A DNA stretch of 64,000 bases, from positions 32,501 to 96,500 of the forward strand of contig NZ_JAEMGS010000014.1 in assembly GCF_017309075.1 (NCBI RefSeq), written 5' to 3'. The stretch is from Motiliproteus sp. SC1-56 (lineage in GTDB: Bacteria > Pseudomonadota > Gammaproteobacteria > Pseudomonadales > Balneatricaceae). Of this stretch, positions 20,245-28,643 are shown piece by piece. A model generated the notes under the pieces. That model was not told the origin of the DNA. It did not search any database and saw only the letters and a list, made by a program, of their open reading frames with translations. Positions within the stretch are counted from its first letter, which is position 1, and every line of letters begins with the position of its first letter. Both the position numbers and the translations under genes were made by a program.

Positions 20245-21246
20245 ATGACTCAACAGGTTAAGTACTACCAGACCGGCACCTACACCGTCGGCAACCGCCT
20301 GCTGGACCAGGAGCAGCGCACCGTCCAGGCCAGCCTGGACCGTTCCAACGCCCTGGATTCGGGTCACCGCGCCTGCCAGGGCTGCGGTGAGGCCCTGGGC
20401 GCCCGTTTCGCCATCGATGCCGCCATGCGCGCCACCGACAACCAGCTGATCGCCTGTAACGCCACCGGCTGCCTCGAGGTGTTCACCACCCCCTACCCCG
20501 AGACCGCCTGGCAGATGCCCTGGATCCACTCGCTGTTCGGCAACGCCGCGGCCGTGGCCACCGGCGTCGCCGCCGCCCAGCGGGTCAAGGGCAAGAAAGA
20601 GGTCCGCGTGATCGCCCAGGGCGGCGACGGCGGCACCACCGACATCGGCTTCGGCTGCCTGTCCGGCATGTTCGACCGTAACGACGATGTGCTCTACATC
20701 TGTTACGACAACCAGGCCTACATGAACACCGGCGTGCAGCGTTCCTCCGCCACCCCGCCGGCGGCCCGCACCGCCACCACCATGCCGGTCGGCCCCAACC
20801 CGGGTAACGAGTTCGGCCAGGGCAAGAATGTGCCCCTGGTGGCCATGGCCCACGGCATCCCCTACGTCGCCACCGCTTCCGTGCACGATTTGCACGACCT
20901 GGAGCGCAAGGTAACCAAAGCGATGAGCATGCGCGGCGCCCGTTACATCCAGATCTTCGTCCCCTGTCCCCTGGGCTGGGGCTCCAAGCCCTGCGACTCC
21001 ATCAAGCTGGCCCGCATGGCCGCCGAGTGCGGACTCTGGCCGCTGTTCGAGGCCGAGCACGGCGAGATCACCGACTCCACCAAGCTGCGCAAGCCGGCCA
21101 AGGTGGACGGCTACCTGAAGCTGCAGCGCCGCTTCGCCCACATGTTCAAGCCCGGTAACGAAGCCCAATTGGAAGGCATGCAGGCCCTGGCCGACAAGAA
21201 CATCGTCAAATTCGACCTGCTGGAAGAGAAGGGAGACGAAGAATGA
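20245..21246 (+). CDS. porB: Pyruvate:ferredoxin oxidoreductase beta subunit (TPP-binding)
   Basis: This is a 333-residue thiamine-diphosphate subunit. The conserved N-terminal cysteines (ACQGCGEAL), with C in NATGCLEVF, are expected to ligate the proximal 4Fe-4S cluster. AQGGDGGTTDIGFG with CYDNQAYMNTGVQRSSATP is the TPP/metal motif. In relatives the residue before A is usually Glu (DNEAY); here it is Gln, a small departure worth noting. AAGGAGG precedes the ATG at 20245; the longer frame from 20143 overlaps porA and is rejected. It overlaps the next gene by four bases. Confidence 0.93.
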   Translation: MTQQVKYYQTGTYTVGNRLLDQEQRTVQASLDRSNALDSGHRACQGCGEALGARFAIDAAMRATDNQLIACNATGCLEVFTTPYPETAWQMPWIHSLFGNAAAVATGVAAAQRVKGKKEVRVIAQGGDGGTTDIGFGCLSGMFDRNDDVLYICYDNQAYMNTGVQRSSATPPAARTATTMPVGPNPGNEFGQGKNVPLVAMAHGIPYVATASVHDLHDLERKVTKAMSMRGARYIQIFVPCPLGWGSKPCDSIKLARMAAECGLWPLFEAEHGEITDSTKLRKPAKVDGYLKLQRRFAHMFKPGNEAQLEGMQALADKNIVKFDLLEEKGDEE

Positions 21247-22865
21247 ACAAGCCGTTTGCAATTACCCTCGACGTCGGCACCAGCCTGGTCAACCACACCG
21301 GCAGCTGGCGCACCGAACGCCCCCGCTACGTAGACCGTATTCCGCCGTGCAACAAGACCTGCCCGGCCGGCGAGAACATTCAGCAGTGGCTGTTCCACGC
21401 CGAGGAAGGCAACTACGAGCAGGCGTTCAAGACCATCATGCAGGACAACCCCTTCCCCACCATCATGGGACGGGTCTGCTACCACACCTGCGAAAGCGCC
21501 TGTAACCGCAAGGACGTCGACGAGGCCGTCGGCATCAACGCGGTCGAGCGCTTCATCGGCGACGAGGCCCTGCGCCACGGCTGGACCGTGGAGTGCGCCC
21601 CCGACACCGGCAAGAAAGTGATGGTGATCGGCGCCGGCCCCGGCGGGCTGTCCGCGGCTTACCACCTGCGCCGCCTGGGCCACAGCGTGACCGTCTTCGA
21701 GGCCGCCCCCAAGGCCGGCGGCATGCTGCGCTACGGCATTCCCAAGTACCGTCTGCCCCGGGAAAAGCTGGCCGGCGAGATCAGCCGCATCGAGAAGCTG
21801 GGGGTTGAGATCAAGACCGCAAGCCCGGTGACCAGCGTTGCCGACACCATGAAGGAAGGCGGTTTTGACGCCTGCTTCCTGAGCGTCGGCGCCCAGGTGG
21901 GCGGCAAGGTGGAGTTGCCCACCGACGGCAGCGTACCGATGTTTGACGCGGCCACCGTGCTCAAGGACCTGGAGAACGAGCAGCTGCCCGATCTCAACGG
22001 CCACGTGGTGGTCTACGGCGGCGGCAACACCGCCATGGACGTGGCCCGCTCCGCGACCCGCATGGGTGCCCTCTCCGTGACCGTGGTCTACCGTCGCGAC
22101 CGCAACATGATGCCCGCCCACGAGCTGGAGATTCACGAGGCGCTGGAAGAAGGCGTGCAACTGGCCTGCCTGCGCACCATCAAGGCGGTCAAGAACGGCG
22201 AGCTGGAGCTTGAAGTCATGGTCACCGGCGAGGACAACCGCCCCGTCGGCACCGGCCAGACCGAGACCGTACCGGCCACCGTGCTGGTGCAGGCGGTCGG
22301 TCAGTCCGTCGACCTGGGCCCGCTGAACGGCCTCGACGGCGTCGAGGTGAAGGGCGGCGTGGTGCTCGTGGGCAAGGACATGCAGACCGGCGCCAAGGGC
22401 GTCTTCGCCGGCGGCGACATGATCCCCTCCGAGCGCACCGTCACCGTCGCCATCGGCCACGGCAAGAAAGCGGCAAAGAATATCGACGCCTTCCTGCGCG
22501 GCGAGATCTTCGTCGCCCCGGCCAAGCACGACGACGCCGGTTTCGGCGAGCTGAACACCTGGTACTACTCCGACGCCCCGCGCTCCGTGCGCCCGGTACT
22601 GGACGTGGCCCGTCGCCAGTCCGGTTTTGCCGAGGTGGTCGGTAACCTGGACGAGGAGACCGCCCAGTACGAGGCCCGCCGCTGCATGAGCTGCGGCAAC
22701 TGCTTCGAGTGCGACAACTGCTACGGTGTCTGCCCCGACAACGCCATCACCAAGCTGGGGCCCGGCGAAGGGTTCGCGTTCAAGTACGACTACTGCAAGG
22801 GCTGCGGCATCTGCGTCGCCGAGTGCCCCTGCGGGTCGATCGAGATGGTGCCCGAGGATATCTAA
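21243..22865 (+). CDS. GltD-like NAD(P)H-dependent FAD oxidoreductase fused to a bis-4Fe-4S ferredoxin
   Basis: This is a 540-residue fusion. Residues about 30-110 are the glutamate-synthase-small-chain iron-sulfur domain (CNKTCPAGENIQ and GRVCYHTCESACNR). Residues about 125-400 hold two dinucleotide-binding motifs (VIGAGPGGLSAAYHLRRLG for FAD and VYGGGNTAMDVARSATRMG for NAD(P)H). Residues about 475-540 carry a ferredoxin module with CMSCGNCFECDNCYGVCP and CKGCGICVAECP. The ferredoxin part replaces the missing separate delta subunit of the pyruvate enzyme. The GltD part should let the complex exchange electrons directly with NADP(H) (inference from architecture). It overlaps porB by four bases and ends the operon. 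Confidence 0.9.
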   Translation: MNKPFAITLDVGTSLVNHTGSWRTERPRYVDRIPPCNKTCPAGENIQQWLFHAEEGNYEQAFKTIMQDNPFPTIMGRVCYHTCESACNRKDVDEAVGINAVERFIGDEALRHGWTVECAPDTGKKVMVIGAGPGGLSAAYHLRRLGHSVTVFEAAPKAGGMLRYGIPKYRLPREKLAGEISRIEKLGVEIKTASPVTSVADTMKEGGFDACFLSVGAQVGGKVELPTDGSVPMFDAATVLKDLENEQLPDLNGHVVVYGGGNTAMDVARSATRMGALSVTVVYRRDRNMMPAHELEIHEALEEGVQLACLRTIKAVKNGELELEVMVTGEDNRPVGTGQTETVPATVLVQAVGQSVDLGPLNGLDGVEVKGGVVLVGKDMQTGAKGVFAGGDMIPSERTVTVAIGHGKKAAKNIDAFLRGEIFVAPAKHDDAGFGELNTWYYSDAPRSVRPVLDVARRQSGFAEVVGNLDEETAQYEARRCMSCGNCFECDNCYGVCPDNAITKLGPGEGFAFKYDYCKGCGICVAECPCGSIEMVPEDI

Positions 22866-22881
22866 GCCGAGAAACCGCATT

Positions 22882-22912
22882 AAAAAACCGGGCCAGTGGC
22901 CCGGTTTTTTTT
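22882..22912 (+). terminator. Rho-independent terminator of the por operon
   Basis: The perfect 13-bp stem AAAAAACCGGGCC / GGCCCGGTTTTTT with an AGT loop and T-run lies 16 bases after the stop codon. Confidence 0.93.
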
Positions 22913-23366
22913 GGCCCCGTGAGCCGCTCTGCCCTCATCAAATGGTCCCGGCGACACCCCGCGGTGAGCCTGAAAGCTAGAACGCAAGCAGCGCCTTTCC
23001 GCCCTTCTTGAGTTTGGAGTGCCGTCTCAATGTGGCGATGACCCGCGACAGCTTCCATGACCCGCTCCCCAAAATGGCCCCTTAGGCCCTGCGGGAAATT
23101 CAATAGCCCCTATTAACCAACGACATGGAAGCGAACGATAGTTTCTCTGATCAGGGTGGAGAACTTGCGACAAAGTTTCACTTGAGGCTCCCATTACCAG
23201 AGACGAGTCAGGTGAAGCAGGAGAACAATCGCCTCCATGCCTTCTCCCCCACCACTGCAAAAGATCGAAAAAAACGAATTATAAGCAGTTAAAAATCGTT
23301 TTTTACGATCCTTAATTGTCCGTATAACTGTCGTGTATCTGATTATCAGTTGCAGGCAGGTCAACA
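22913..23366. other. Gene-free stretch between the por and mrp operons
   Basis: These 454 bases hold no convincing gene. Short open frames exist on the minus strand (for example 23027-23260) but lack ribosome-binding sites and family resemblance. The last 110 bases become A/T-rich and contain the LysR-type box and a longer inverted repeat (23263-23310) upstream of the antiporter operon. The GC-rich left part could be a gene remnant; I cannot identify it. Confidence 0.4.
23263..23310. promoter_or_regulatory. Likely NhaR (LysR-type) operator of the antiporter operon
   Basis: ATC-N9-GAT at 23295-23309 (ATCGTTTTTTACGAT) is the textbook LysR box. A second, one-mismatch copy of the 15-bp arm lies inverted at 23263-23277, separated by 18 bases. 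LysR regulators usually bind two such half-site pairs. The site is 57 bases before the first mrp gene, and nhaR ends the cluster. Binding by NhaR is inference. Confidence 0.45.
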
Positions 23367-23888
23367 ATGGTAAACCGCAGCCGTTCATCGACACAGCGCT
23401 ACAGCCGGCGTAGCCAGGCGGTCACGATGCTGGCGCTAACCTTAATCTGGTTATTGCTGGCCGACTTTGATCTGTCCAGCTTACTGATAGGGTTGCCCTG
23501 TATCGGCGCCGCATCATGGCTTGTCGGTTATCTCAGCCGCCCCGGGCAGTGGCGCTTGTCGGTCATCGGGCTGCTTCGCCTTGCCGGCTATTTCACCGAG
23601 CAAACCCTCCGCGGCGCCTGGGACATTGCGAGCCGCACCTGCGGCCCCCACGTTCGCGTAACGCCCGGTTTCATCGACTATAGCCGCCAGTTCCCCCACC
23701 GCTCTGCCAGAACCTTGTTTATCAGCTGCGTCAATTTGTTGCCTGGCACACTGGCGGTCTCCGCTCACGGCAACCAATTTTCTATGCATGTGGTTGACCT
23801 GGGAAGAGATCATAAGCCGCAACTCGACCGGCTTGGCCATCTGATCGAACAGCTCTGGATGGATAGAAACGCGGGGGCAGCCTCATGA
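23367..23888 (+). CDS. mnhE: Na+/H+ antiporter subunit E (MrpE/MnhE)
   Basis: This is a 173-residue subunit of an Mrp-type multisubunit cation/proton antiporter. It has two N-terminal membrane segments (TLIWLLLADFDLSSLLIGLP) and a cytoplasmic domain with the family motif FISCVNLLPGTLAVSAHG. The N-terminus is longer and more basic than usual, so the true start may be a little downstream. It is the first gene of an eight-gene operon in which almost every gene overlaps the next by 1-8 bases. The likely LysR operator lies just upstream. Confidence 0.9.
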   Translation: MVNRSRSSTQRYSRRSQAVTMLALTLIWLLLADFDLSSLLIGLPCIGAASWLVGYLSRPGQWRLSVIGLLRLAGYFTEQTLRGAWDIASRTCGPHVRVTPGFIDYSRQFPHRSARTLFISCVNLLPGTLAVSAHGNQFSMHVVDLGRDHKPQLDRLGHLIEQLWMDRNAGAAS

Positions 23889-24154
23889 GCCCGCTGATGG
23901 CGTGGTTACTGCCGGGACTGCTGCTTTTGTTGATCGGCATCATCGCCATTGCGCTGTTGCGGCTCGCGCTGTGTCGCAGCCAAGTCGACAGCATCCTCTG
24001 CATTCAGTTACTGGGAACGGGCGGTACCGGCACGCTGCTGCTGCTGGCTACGCTGGTTGAACAGCCTGCGCTGATCGATGTGGCACTGCTGCTGGCACTG
24101 CTGGCGGCGGTCACGGTGCTGTCCGTTACCCGGCGGGAGCGTGGCGATGTTTAG
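23885..24154 (+). CDS. mnhF: Na+/H+ antiporter subunit F (MrpF/MnhF)
   Basis: This is an 89-residue protein with three membrane segments, the size and pattern of MrpF (LRLALCRSQVDSILCIQLLG contains the conserved R-x-x-x-D region, which in MrpF reads close to GPTVADRVLA). It overlaps mnhE by four bases and mnhG by eight. Small subunits of this type are needed for assembly of the Mrp complex in the inner membrane. Confidence 0.85.
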   Translation: MSPLMAWLLPGLLLLLIGIIAIALLRLALCRSQVDSILCIQLLGTGGTGTLLLLATLVEQPALIDVALLLALLAAVTVLSVTRRERGDV

Positions 24155-24437
24155 TCCAGGCGAGCTGATCACGGCACTGCTGCTGCTAAGCGCGATAGTG
24201 GTTTTTGCCGCAGGCACCCTGGCGCTGCTGCGCCTGCCAGATCCGCTCTGTCGCCTCCATGCGCTGACCAAAATCGACAACCTAGGGTTTGGCCTGCTCG
24301 CCGCTGGGCTGGCGCTAATCCAGCCGACCTGGATCGACGGCTTGAAACTGTTGGCGATCTGGACGCTGATTCTGTGCTCCAGCACCACCAACGGCTACCT
24401 GATAGCCCACCACTGCGTTTGGGAGTCACGTCGATGA
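24147..24437 (+). CDS. mnhG: Na+/H+ antiporter subunit G (MrpG/MnhG)
   Basis: This is a 96-residue protein with three membrane segments and the MrpG signature LLRLPDPLCRLHALTKIDNLG. The ATG at 24147 lies inside the end of mnhF and follows GGGAG. It directly precedes the fused A'/B subunit, whose start codon overlaps its stop. Confidence 0.88.
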   Translation: MFSPGELITALLLLSAIVVFAAGTLALLRLPDPLCRLHALTKIDNLGFGLLAAGLALIQPTWIDGLKLLAIWTLILCSSTTNGYLIAHHCVWESRR

Positions 24438-25381
24438 TGCTCTGGTGGGTGGTCGATCTGACCCTCTGTGCTCTGATGATAGCGTTGGCAGCAGGCTCCC
24501 TGTTTGCCGCCACTCTGCGTCGCCGAGTAATCTTCTTTATCGCTTTCGGTTTGTTGACCGCCATTGTGTGGGCACGCCTGCAGGCGCCCGATCTGGCTCT
24601 GGCAGAAGCCGCCATCGGCGCGGGGTTAACCGGTGCGCTGCTGCTGGCCGCCCTGCCGACCGCACAGCCGACCGAACATAAGCGCGATGCCGACCGCCTC
24701 ATCGAGTGGGTGTCACTGCTGCTGGCTGCGCTGCTGGCTGTCGTGCTGATCGCAGTACTGACGACGCTGCTGCCGGTCGTCGATGGAGACCCGAGTCTGG
24801 CGGTGACCGCTCGATTGAGCGATGCCGGCGTCAGCCACCCGGTCACGGCCGTGCTACTCAATTTCCGTGCCTGGGACACCCTGCTGGAGCTTGCCGTGCT
24901 GCTATGCGCCACGATCGGCGTGCTCAACCTTGCGCCCGCTCGAAAAGCGCCCCGCCATGCGGGAGCGCTGGCCGACACTTTGATCCGCATACTGCTGCCG
25001 CTACTGATCCTGACCGCGGGTTATCTGCTCTGGAACGGCGCCTTTGCGCCGGGCGGGGCGTTTCAGGCCGGTGCCGTTTTGGCAGCCGCAACGGTGGTGC
25101 TGCATCTTGGTGGCGGGGTGCGCCTGCCCCCCTTCAGCCTTGCGCAGCTACGCGGCTTGCTGGCGCTGGGCCTGCTGCTGTTTCTGTCGGTGGGGCTGGT
25201 GCAGCTGGCGTTTGGACAAGCCCTGTTGCAGTACCCTTTGGCCTGGGCCGGTTCGCTGATCCTGCTGATCGAGACCGGAGCCACGCTGTCGATCGCCACC
25301 ATGCTGTCACTGGTCTATCTCGGCGGCCATCCCCTCAGGGATTGGCCGGTTGCCGGTGACTCCCGGGACAGGGAGATCTAG
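24434..25381 (+). CDS. Fused DUF4040 (MrpA C-terminal-like) and MrpB antiporter subunit
   Basis: This is a 315-residue membrane protein with two modules. Residues about 1-75 correspond to the DUF4040/MbhD-like C-terminal part of MrpA (FIAFGLLTAIVWARLQAPDLALAEAAIG). Residues about 170-310 correspond to MnhB/MrpB (LLPLLILTAGYLLWNGAFAPGGAFQAG). Full-length MrpA is not encoded in the operon; its large NuoL-like part is replaced by the separate NuoL/M/N-like genes downstream. The start overlaps the mnhG stop (ATGA). This split-A architecture is known from some other Mrp and Mbh-type operons. Confidence 0.85.
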   Translation: MMLWWVVDLTLCALMIALAAGSLFAATLRRRVIFFIAFGLLTAIVWARLQAPDLALAEAAIGAGLTGALLLAALPTAQPTEHKRDADRLIEWVSLLLAALLAVVLIAVLTTLLPVVDGDPSLAVTARLSDAGVSHPVTAVLLNFRAWDTLLELAVLLCATIGVLNLAPARKAPRHAGALADTLIRILLPLLILTAGYLLWNGAFAPGGAFQAGAVLAAATVVLHLGGGVRLPPFSLAQLRGLLALGLLLFLSVGLVQLAFGQALLQYPLAWAGSLILLIETGATLSIATMLSLVYLGGHPLRDWPVAGDSRDREI

Positions 25382-25693
25382 ATGGAACAGGCACAGCTGA
25401 TGTTTGCCGCCACAGGCGCACTGATATTCGTGTTCGGTCTGGTCGCCGGATTGCGCGACGACAGTTTGCTGGGACGAATCATCGCCATCAATATCAGCGG
25501 TGTCGGGCTATTTCTGCTCTTGGTTGCCTTGGCCTATCGCGGACTGTGTCAGGCGGCGGACCCGATTCCCCATGCGCTGGTATTGACCGGCATCGTGGTC
25601 GCGGTAGCGGCCTCGGGCCTCGCCATCGCCATCGGCCGCAAACTCGACGAGTTGCGAAATAGCAGCCATCGGCGCGAAGGGGATTCTTCATGA
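25382..25693 (+). CDS. mnhC: Na+/H+ antiporter subunit C (MrpC/NuoK-like)
   Basis: This is a 103-residue, three-span protein related to NuoK and MrpC (GLRDDSLLGRIIAINISGVGLFLLLVALA). It begins immediately after the stop of the A'/B gene. In MrpC and NuoK a membrane-embedded acidic residue takes part in ion movement; here the best candidate acidic residues lie near the first loop, not clearly inside a helix. Confidence 0.85.
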   Translation: MEQAQLMFAATGALIFVFGLVAGLRDDSLLGRIIAINISGVGLFLLLVALAYRGLCQAADPIPHALVLTGIVVAVAASGLAIAIGRKLDELRNSSHRREGDSS

Positions 25694-27150
25694 GCTCGCT
25701 GCTGGTACTGATCGCCACCCTGCCGCTGATGACGGCCCTCGCCTGTCTGCTGCACCCACGCGGCGGTGATCAGCTGTCCCTGGTCGCCAGCATGATTCAA
25801 CTGGTTGCCAGCGTACTCCTGGTTACAGAACTGCCCTCCCGCAGTTCGCTCAGCCACGCGCTGGGCGGCTGGGCTCCGGGGCTGGGGATAGCGTTGGGGG
25901 CCGATCCGCTCGCCGGCTGGCTGGTACTGCTCTGCGCCCTGGTGCAGTTTGCCACCACCCTGTACGCCCGGTTCTACTTCTGTGACTCACAGGCCCGCTA
26001 CCGACTCTGGCCGCTCTGGTGGCTGCTCGCTAGCGCCCTCTATGCACTGCTGCTTTCGGGTGACCTGTTCAACCTGTACGTCACGCTGGAGCTGCTGGGA
26101 CTGTCGGCTGCCGCACTGTGCACCGTTGGCGCCGCCAAAGCCGAGGCACTGGAAGCGGCGCTGCGCTACCTGCTGCTGGGTCTGATAGGTTCTCTGCTGT
26201 ACCTGGCCGGGGTGGCCCTTGTCTACGCCGAATATGGCACGCTGGACGTGTCTGCGCTTCGCACACTGATTTCGAGCAGCCCGGCCAGCCTCGCGTCGCT
26301 GGTTCTGCTGAGCAGCGGTTTGATGATTAAGTGTGCCCTGGTGCCGCTGCACTTCTGGTTGCCCGCCGCCCACAGCAGCGCACCGGCACCGGTCAGCGCG
26401 GTACTGTCAGCACTGGTGGTAAAAGTCGCCTTCTACCTGCTGCTGAGATTATGGTTCGAACTGTTCACGCCCGTCGTCACCAGCGCTTTTGCCACGCTGA
26501 TTGGTCTGCTGGGCGCTATTGCGGTGATCTGGGGTTCCTGGCAGGCGTTTCGCGCCACCCGACTGAAGCTGCTGGCCGCCTACTCCACCCTGTCACAGAT
26601 GGGTTACCTGTTCATGTTCGTACCGATCGTGATGGCGCTGCCCGAGGGTGATACCCGCCAGTTTGCCTACGGCGCACTGCTGCTGCTCGCTGTCAGCCAC
26701 GGCATCGCCAAAGCGGCCCTCTTCATGGGCATCGGGTCGCTGCAACAACATTTGGGACATGACGAGATTGACCGCCTGGGCGGCAGTGCCCGCAAACTGC
26801 CGGTCACACTGTTCGCCATCAGCCTGGCTGGTGTGGCATTGGTTGGCTTGCCTCCGAGCGGTGCCTTTCTGGCCAAATGGGCGCTGATCAGTAGCAGCCT
26901 GGTCAGCGGTCAATGGTGGTGGATGCTGGTGACACTGGTCGGCACCCTGCTGGCCGCTGCCTATCTGGTGCGGGTGTTGGGCGCCGCCTTTGCGCCCACT
27001 GCAGCGGCCGAACCAGCCCTGCCGACATGCAGGCTGGCGTTGCAACAACCGGCGCTGTTACTCGCCGTACTGGCCACCTTTGGACTGGGTTTTGCGGCCT
27101 CGCCGGTATGGGACACGCTGTCCTTATCCCCCCCGGAGGTGCAGCGATGA
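25690..27150 (+). CDS. mnhD: Na+/H+ antiporter subunit D (MrpD/NuoN-like), first copy
   Basis: This is a 486-residue polytopic protein (about 14 helices) of the proton-conducting NuoL/M/N family. The conserved glutamate-bearing helix reads SGDLFNLYVTLELLGLSAAAL, and the lysine-bearing helix includes GLMIKCALVPLHFWLPAAHSSAPAPVSA. It overlaps mnhC by four bases and the next subunit by four. It should provide one of the ion-translocating channels. Confidence 0.92.
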   Translation: MSSLLVLIATLPLMTALACLLHPRGGDQLSLVASMIQLVASVLLVTELPSRSSLSHALGGWAPGLGIALGADPLAGWLVLLCALVQFATTLYARFYFCDSQARYRLWPLWWLLASALYALLLSGDLFNLYVTLELLGLSAAALCTVGAAKAEALEAALRYLLLGLIGSLLYLAGVALVYAEYGTLDVSALRTLISSSPASLASLVLLSSGLMIKCALVPLHFWLPAAHSSAPAPVSAVLSALVVKVAFYLLLRLWFELFTPVVTSAFATLIGLLGAIAVIWGSWQAFRATRLKLLAAYSTLSQMGYLFMFVPIVMALPEGDTRQFAYGALLLLAVSHGIAKAALFMGIGSLQQHLGHDEIDRLGGSARKLPVTLFAISLAGVALVGLPPSGAFLAKWALISSSLVSGQWWWMLVTLVGTLLAAAYLVRVLGAAFAPTAAAEPALPTCRLALQQPALLLAVLATFGLGFAASPVWDTLSLSPPEVQR

Positions 27151-28643
27151 GCACCAATGCTTGGTTGCCGCTGTTGATCCTCTGGAGCTCCCTGGTACCG
27201 GGGCTGATCATCTTCAGCCTGGACGAAAGCCGCCAGCGACTTCGCACCGCGCTGAATCTGATCGGCGCGATCACCAAGCTGCTACTGGTGGCCGGTCTGA
27301 TCTGGGGGGTTTACAGGGAGCTGCTGTTCGAGTTCCGCTGGACACTGGCGCCGGGCCTGGACTTCGTGCTGCACGCTGATGCCCTGTCGGTGCTGTTCGT
27401 CAGCCTGTCCACCCTGCTCTGGCTGGTAACAACCATCTACGCCATCGGCTATCTGGAGCACTCCCCGGACCGCAGTCGCTTTTTCGGGTTCTTCAGTCTG
27501 TGCGTCACCGCCACGGTAGGGCTGGCGATGGCGGGCAACCTGTTTACCTTCGTGATCTTCTACGAAGCGCTGACGCTGGCGACCTATCCCCTGGTAGCCC
27601 ATAAAGGCACGCCGGAAGCGATCCGCGGGGCGCGGATCTACTTGGGCTACACCCTGGCAGGCGGTGTCCTGCTACTGACTGGCGCCGTCTGGCTGCGCAC
27701 CCTGGCCGGCCCGCTGGACTTTGCCCAGGGCGGAATTCTGGGTGATATCCCGGGTCTGGACCCGGATGCGCTGCGATGGATATTCCTGCTGCTGGTAGCC
27801 GGGCTGGGGGTCAAAGCCGCGCTGTTTCCTCTGCACGGATGGCTACCTAGGGCGATGGTGGCACCGGCACCGGTCAGTGCGCTGCTGCATGCCGTCGCGG
27901 TGGTGAAGGCCGGCGCGTTTGGCATCGTAAGGGTGGTTTATGACGTGTACGGTGTCGAATTCTCTGGCGAACTGGGCGTGCTGATGCCCCTCGGGGCGCT
28001 GGCCGCCTTTACCATCATCTACGGTTCGGTCCGCGCGCTGTCCCAGGATCACCTAAAGAAACGTCTGGCCTACTCCACCGTCAGCCAGGTTTCCTACATC
28101 GCGCTGGGGGCCACCATTCTCGGGCCGCTGGCAACCATCGGCGGGCTGGTGCACCTAGTGCACCAAGGTGTCATGAAAATCACCCTGTTTTTCGCCGCAG
28201 GCAACTATGCCGAGACCCTCGGCGTCCACCGTGTCAGCGAGATGAACGGAGTAGGCCGACGTATGCCTGTGACCACTGCCGCCTTTACCGTGGCCGCTCT
28301 AGGCATGATCGGTCTGCCGCCGGTAGCCGGTTTTTTCAGCAAGTGGTACCTGGGTCTGGGTGCACTGGAAGCCGGGGCCGGTGCCTGGGTAATTCCGGTG
28401 TTGCTGGCAAGCAGCGCTCTGAATGCAGCCTACTTCCTACCCATTCTCTACCGCGCCTGGTTTCTTCCCGCCGGTCCCTGGCCGCTGGAGAACCACACCC
28501 ATCACCGCGGCGAAACCCGCCCCTCACTGCAATGGCCGCCGATGGTGACCGCCGCGCTGGCGGTGCTGGTCGGTACCTTTGCCGCCGCGCCATTCAGCCC
28601 GCTGGAGTGGGTTGAATTGATCGCGACCAGGGAGTACCGATAG
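27147..28643 (+). CDS. Proton-conducting membrane subunit (NuoM/MrpD-like), second copy
   Basis: This is a 498-residue member of the same family as the previous gene but clearly diverged from it. The key helices read GNLFTFVIFYEALTLATYPL (acidic) and GLGVKAALFPLHGWLPRAMV (lysine), followed by APAPVSALLHAVAVVKAG. GGAGG lies upstream of the ATG at 27147; the longer frame from 26913 overlaps mnhD and is rejected. Extra NuoL/M/N-like subunits are a feature of operons with a truncated MrpA. Confidence 0.9.
   Translation: MSTNAWLPLLILWSSLVPGLIIFSLDESRQRLRTALNLIGAITKLLLVAGLIWGVYRELLFEFRWTLAPGLDFVLHADALSVLFVSLSTLLWLVTTIYAIGYLEHSPDRSRFFGFFSLCVTATVGLAMAGNLFTFVIFYEALTLATYPLVAHKGTPEAIRGARIYLGYTLAGGVLLLTGAVWLRTLAGPLDFAQGGILGDIPGLDPDALRWIFLLLVAGLGVKAALFPLHGWLPRAMVAPAPVSALLHAVAVVKAGAFGIVRVVYDVYGVEFSGELGVLMPLGALAAFTIIYGSVRALSQDHLKKRLAYSTVSQVSYIALGATILGPLATIGGLVHLVHQGVMKITLFFAAGNYAETLGVHRVSEMNGVGRRMPVTTAAFTVAALGMIGLPPVAGFFSKWYLGLGALEAGAGAWVIPVLLASSALNAAYFLPILYRAWFLPAGPWPLENHTHHRGETRPSLQWPPMVTAALAVLVGTFAAAPFSPLEWVELIATREYR

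Noticed and set aside
21111..22880. Minus-strand open frame of 589 codons opposite the flavoprotein-ferredoxin gene
   Set aside because: Shadow of the GltD-like fusion gene, no family resemblance.
23027..23260. Minus-strand frame that might be a small gene or transposase remnant
   Set aside because: No ribosome-binding site, no terminal repeats, and no recognisable transposase motif.
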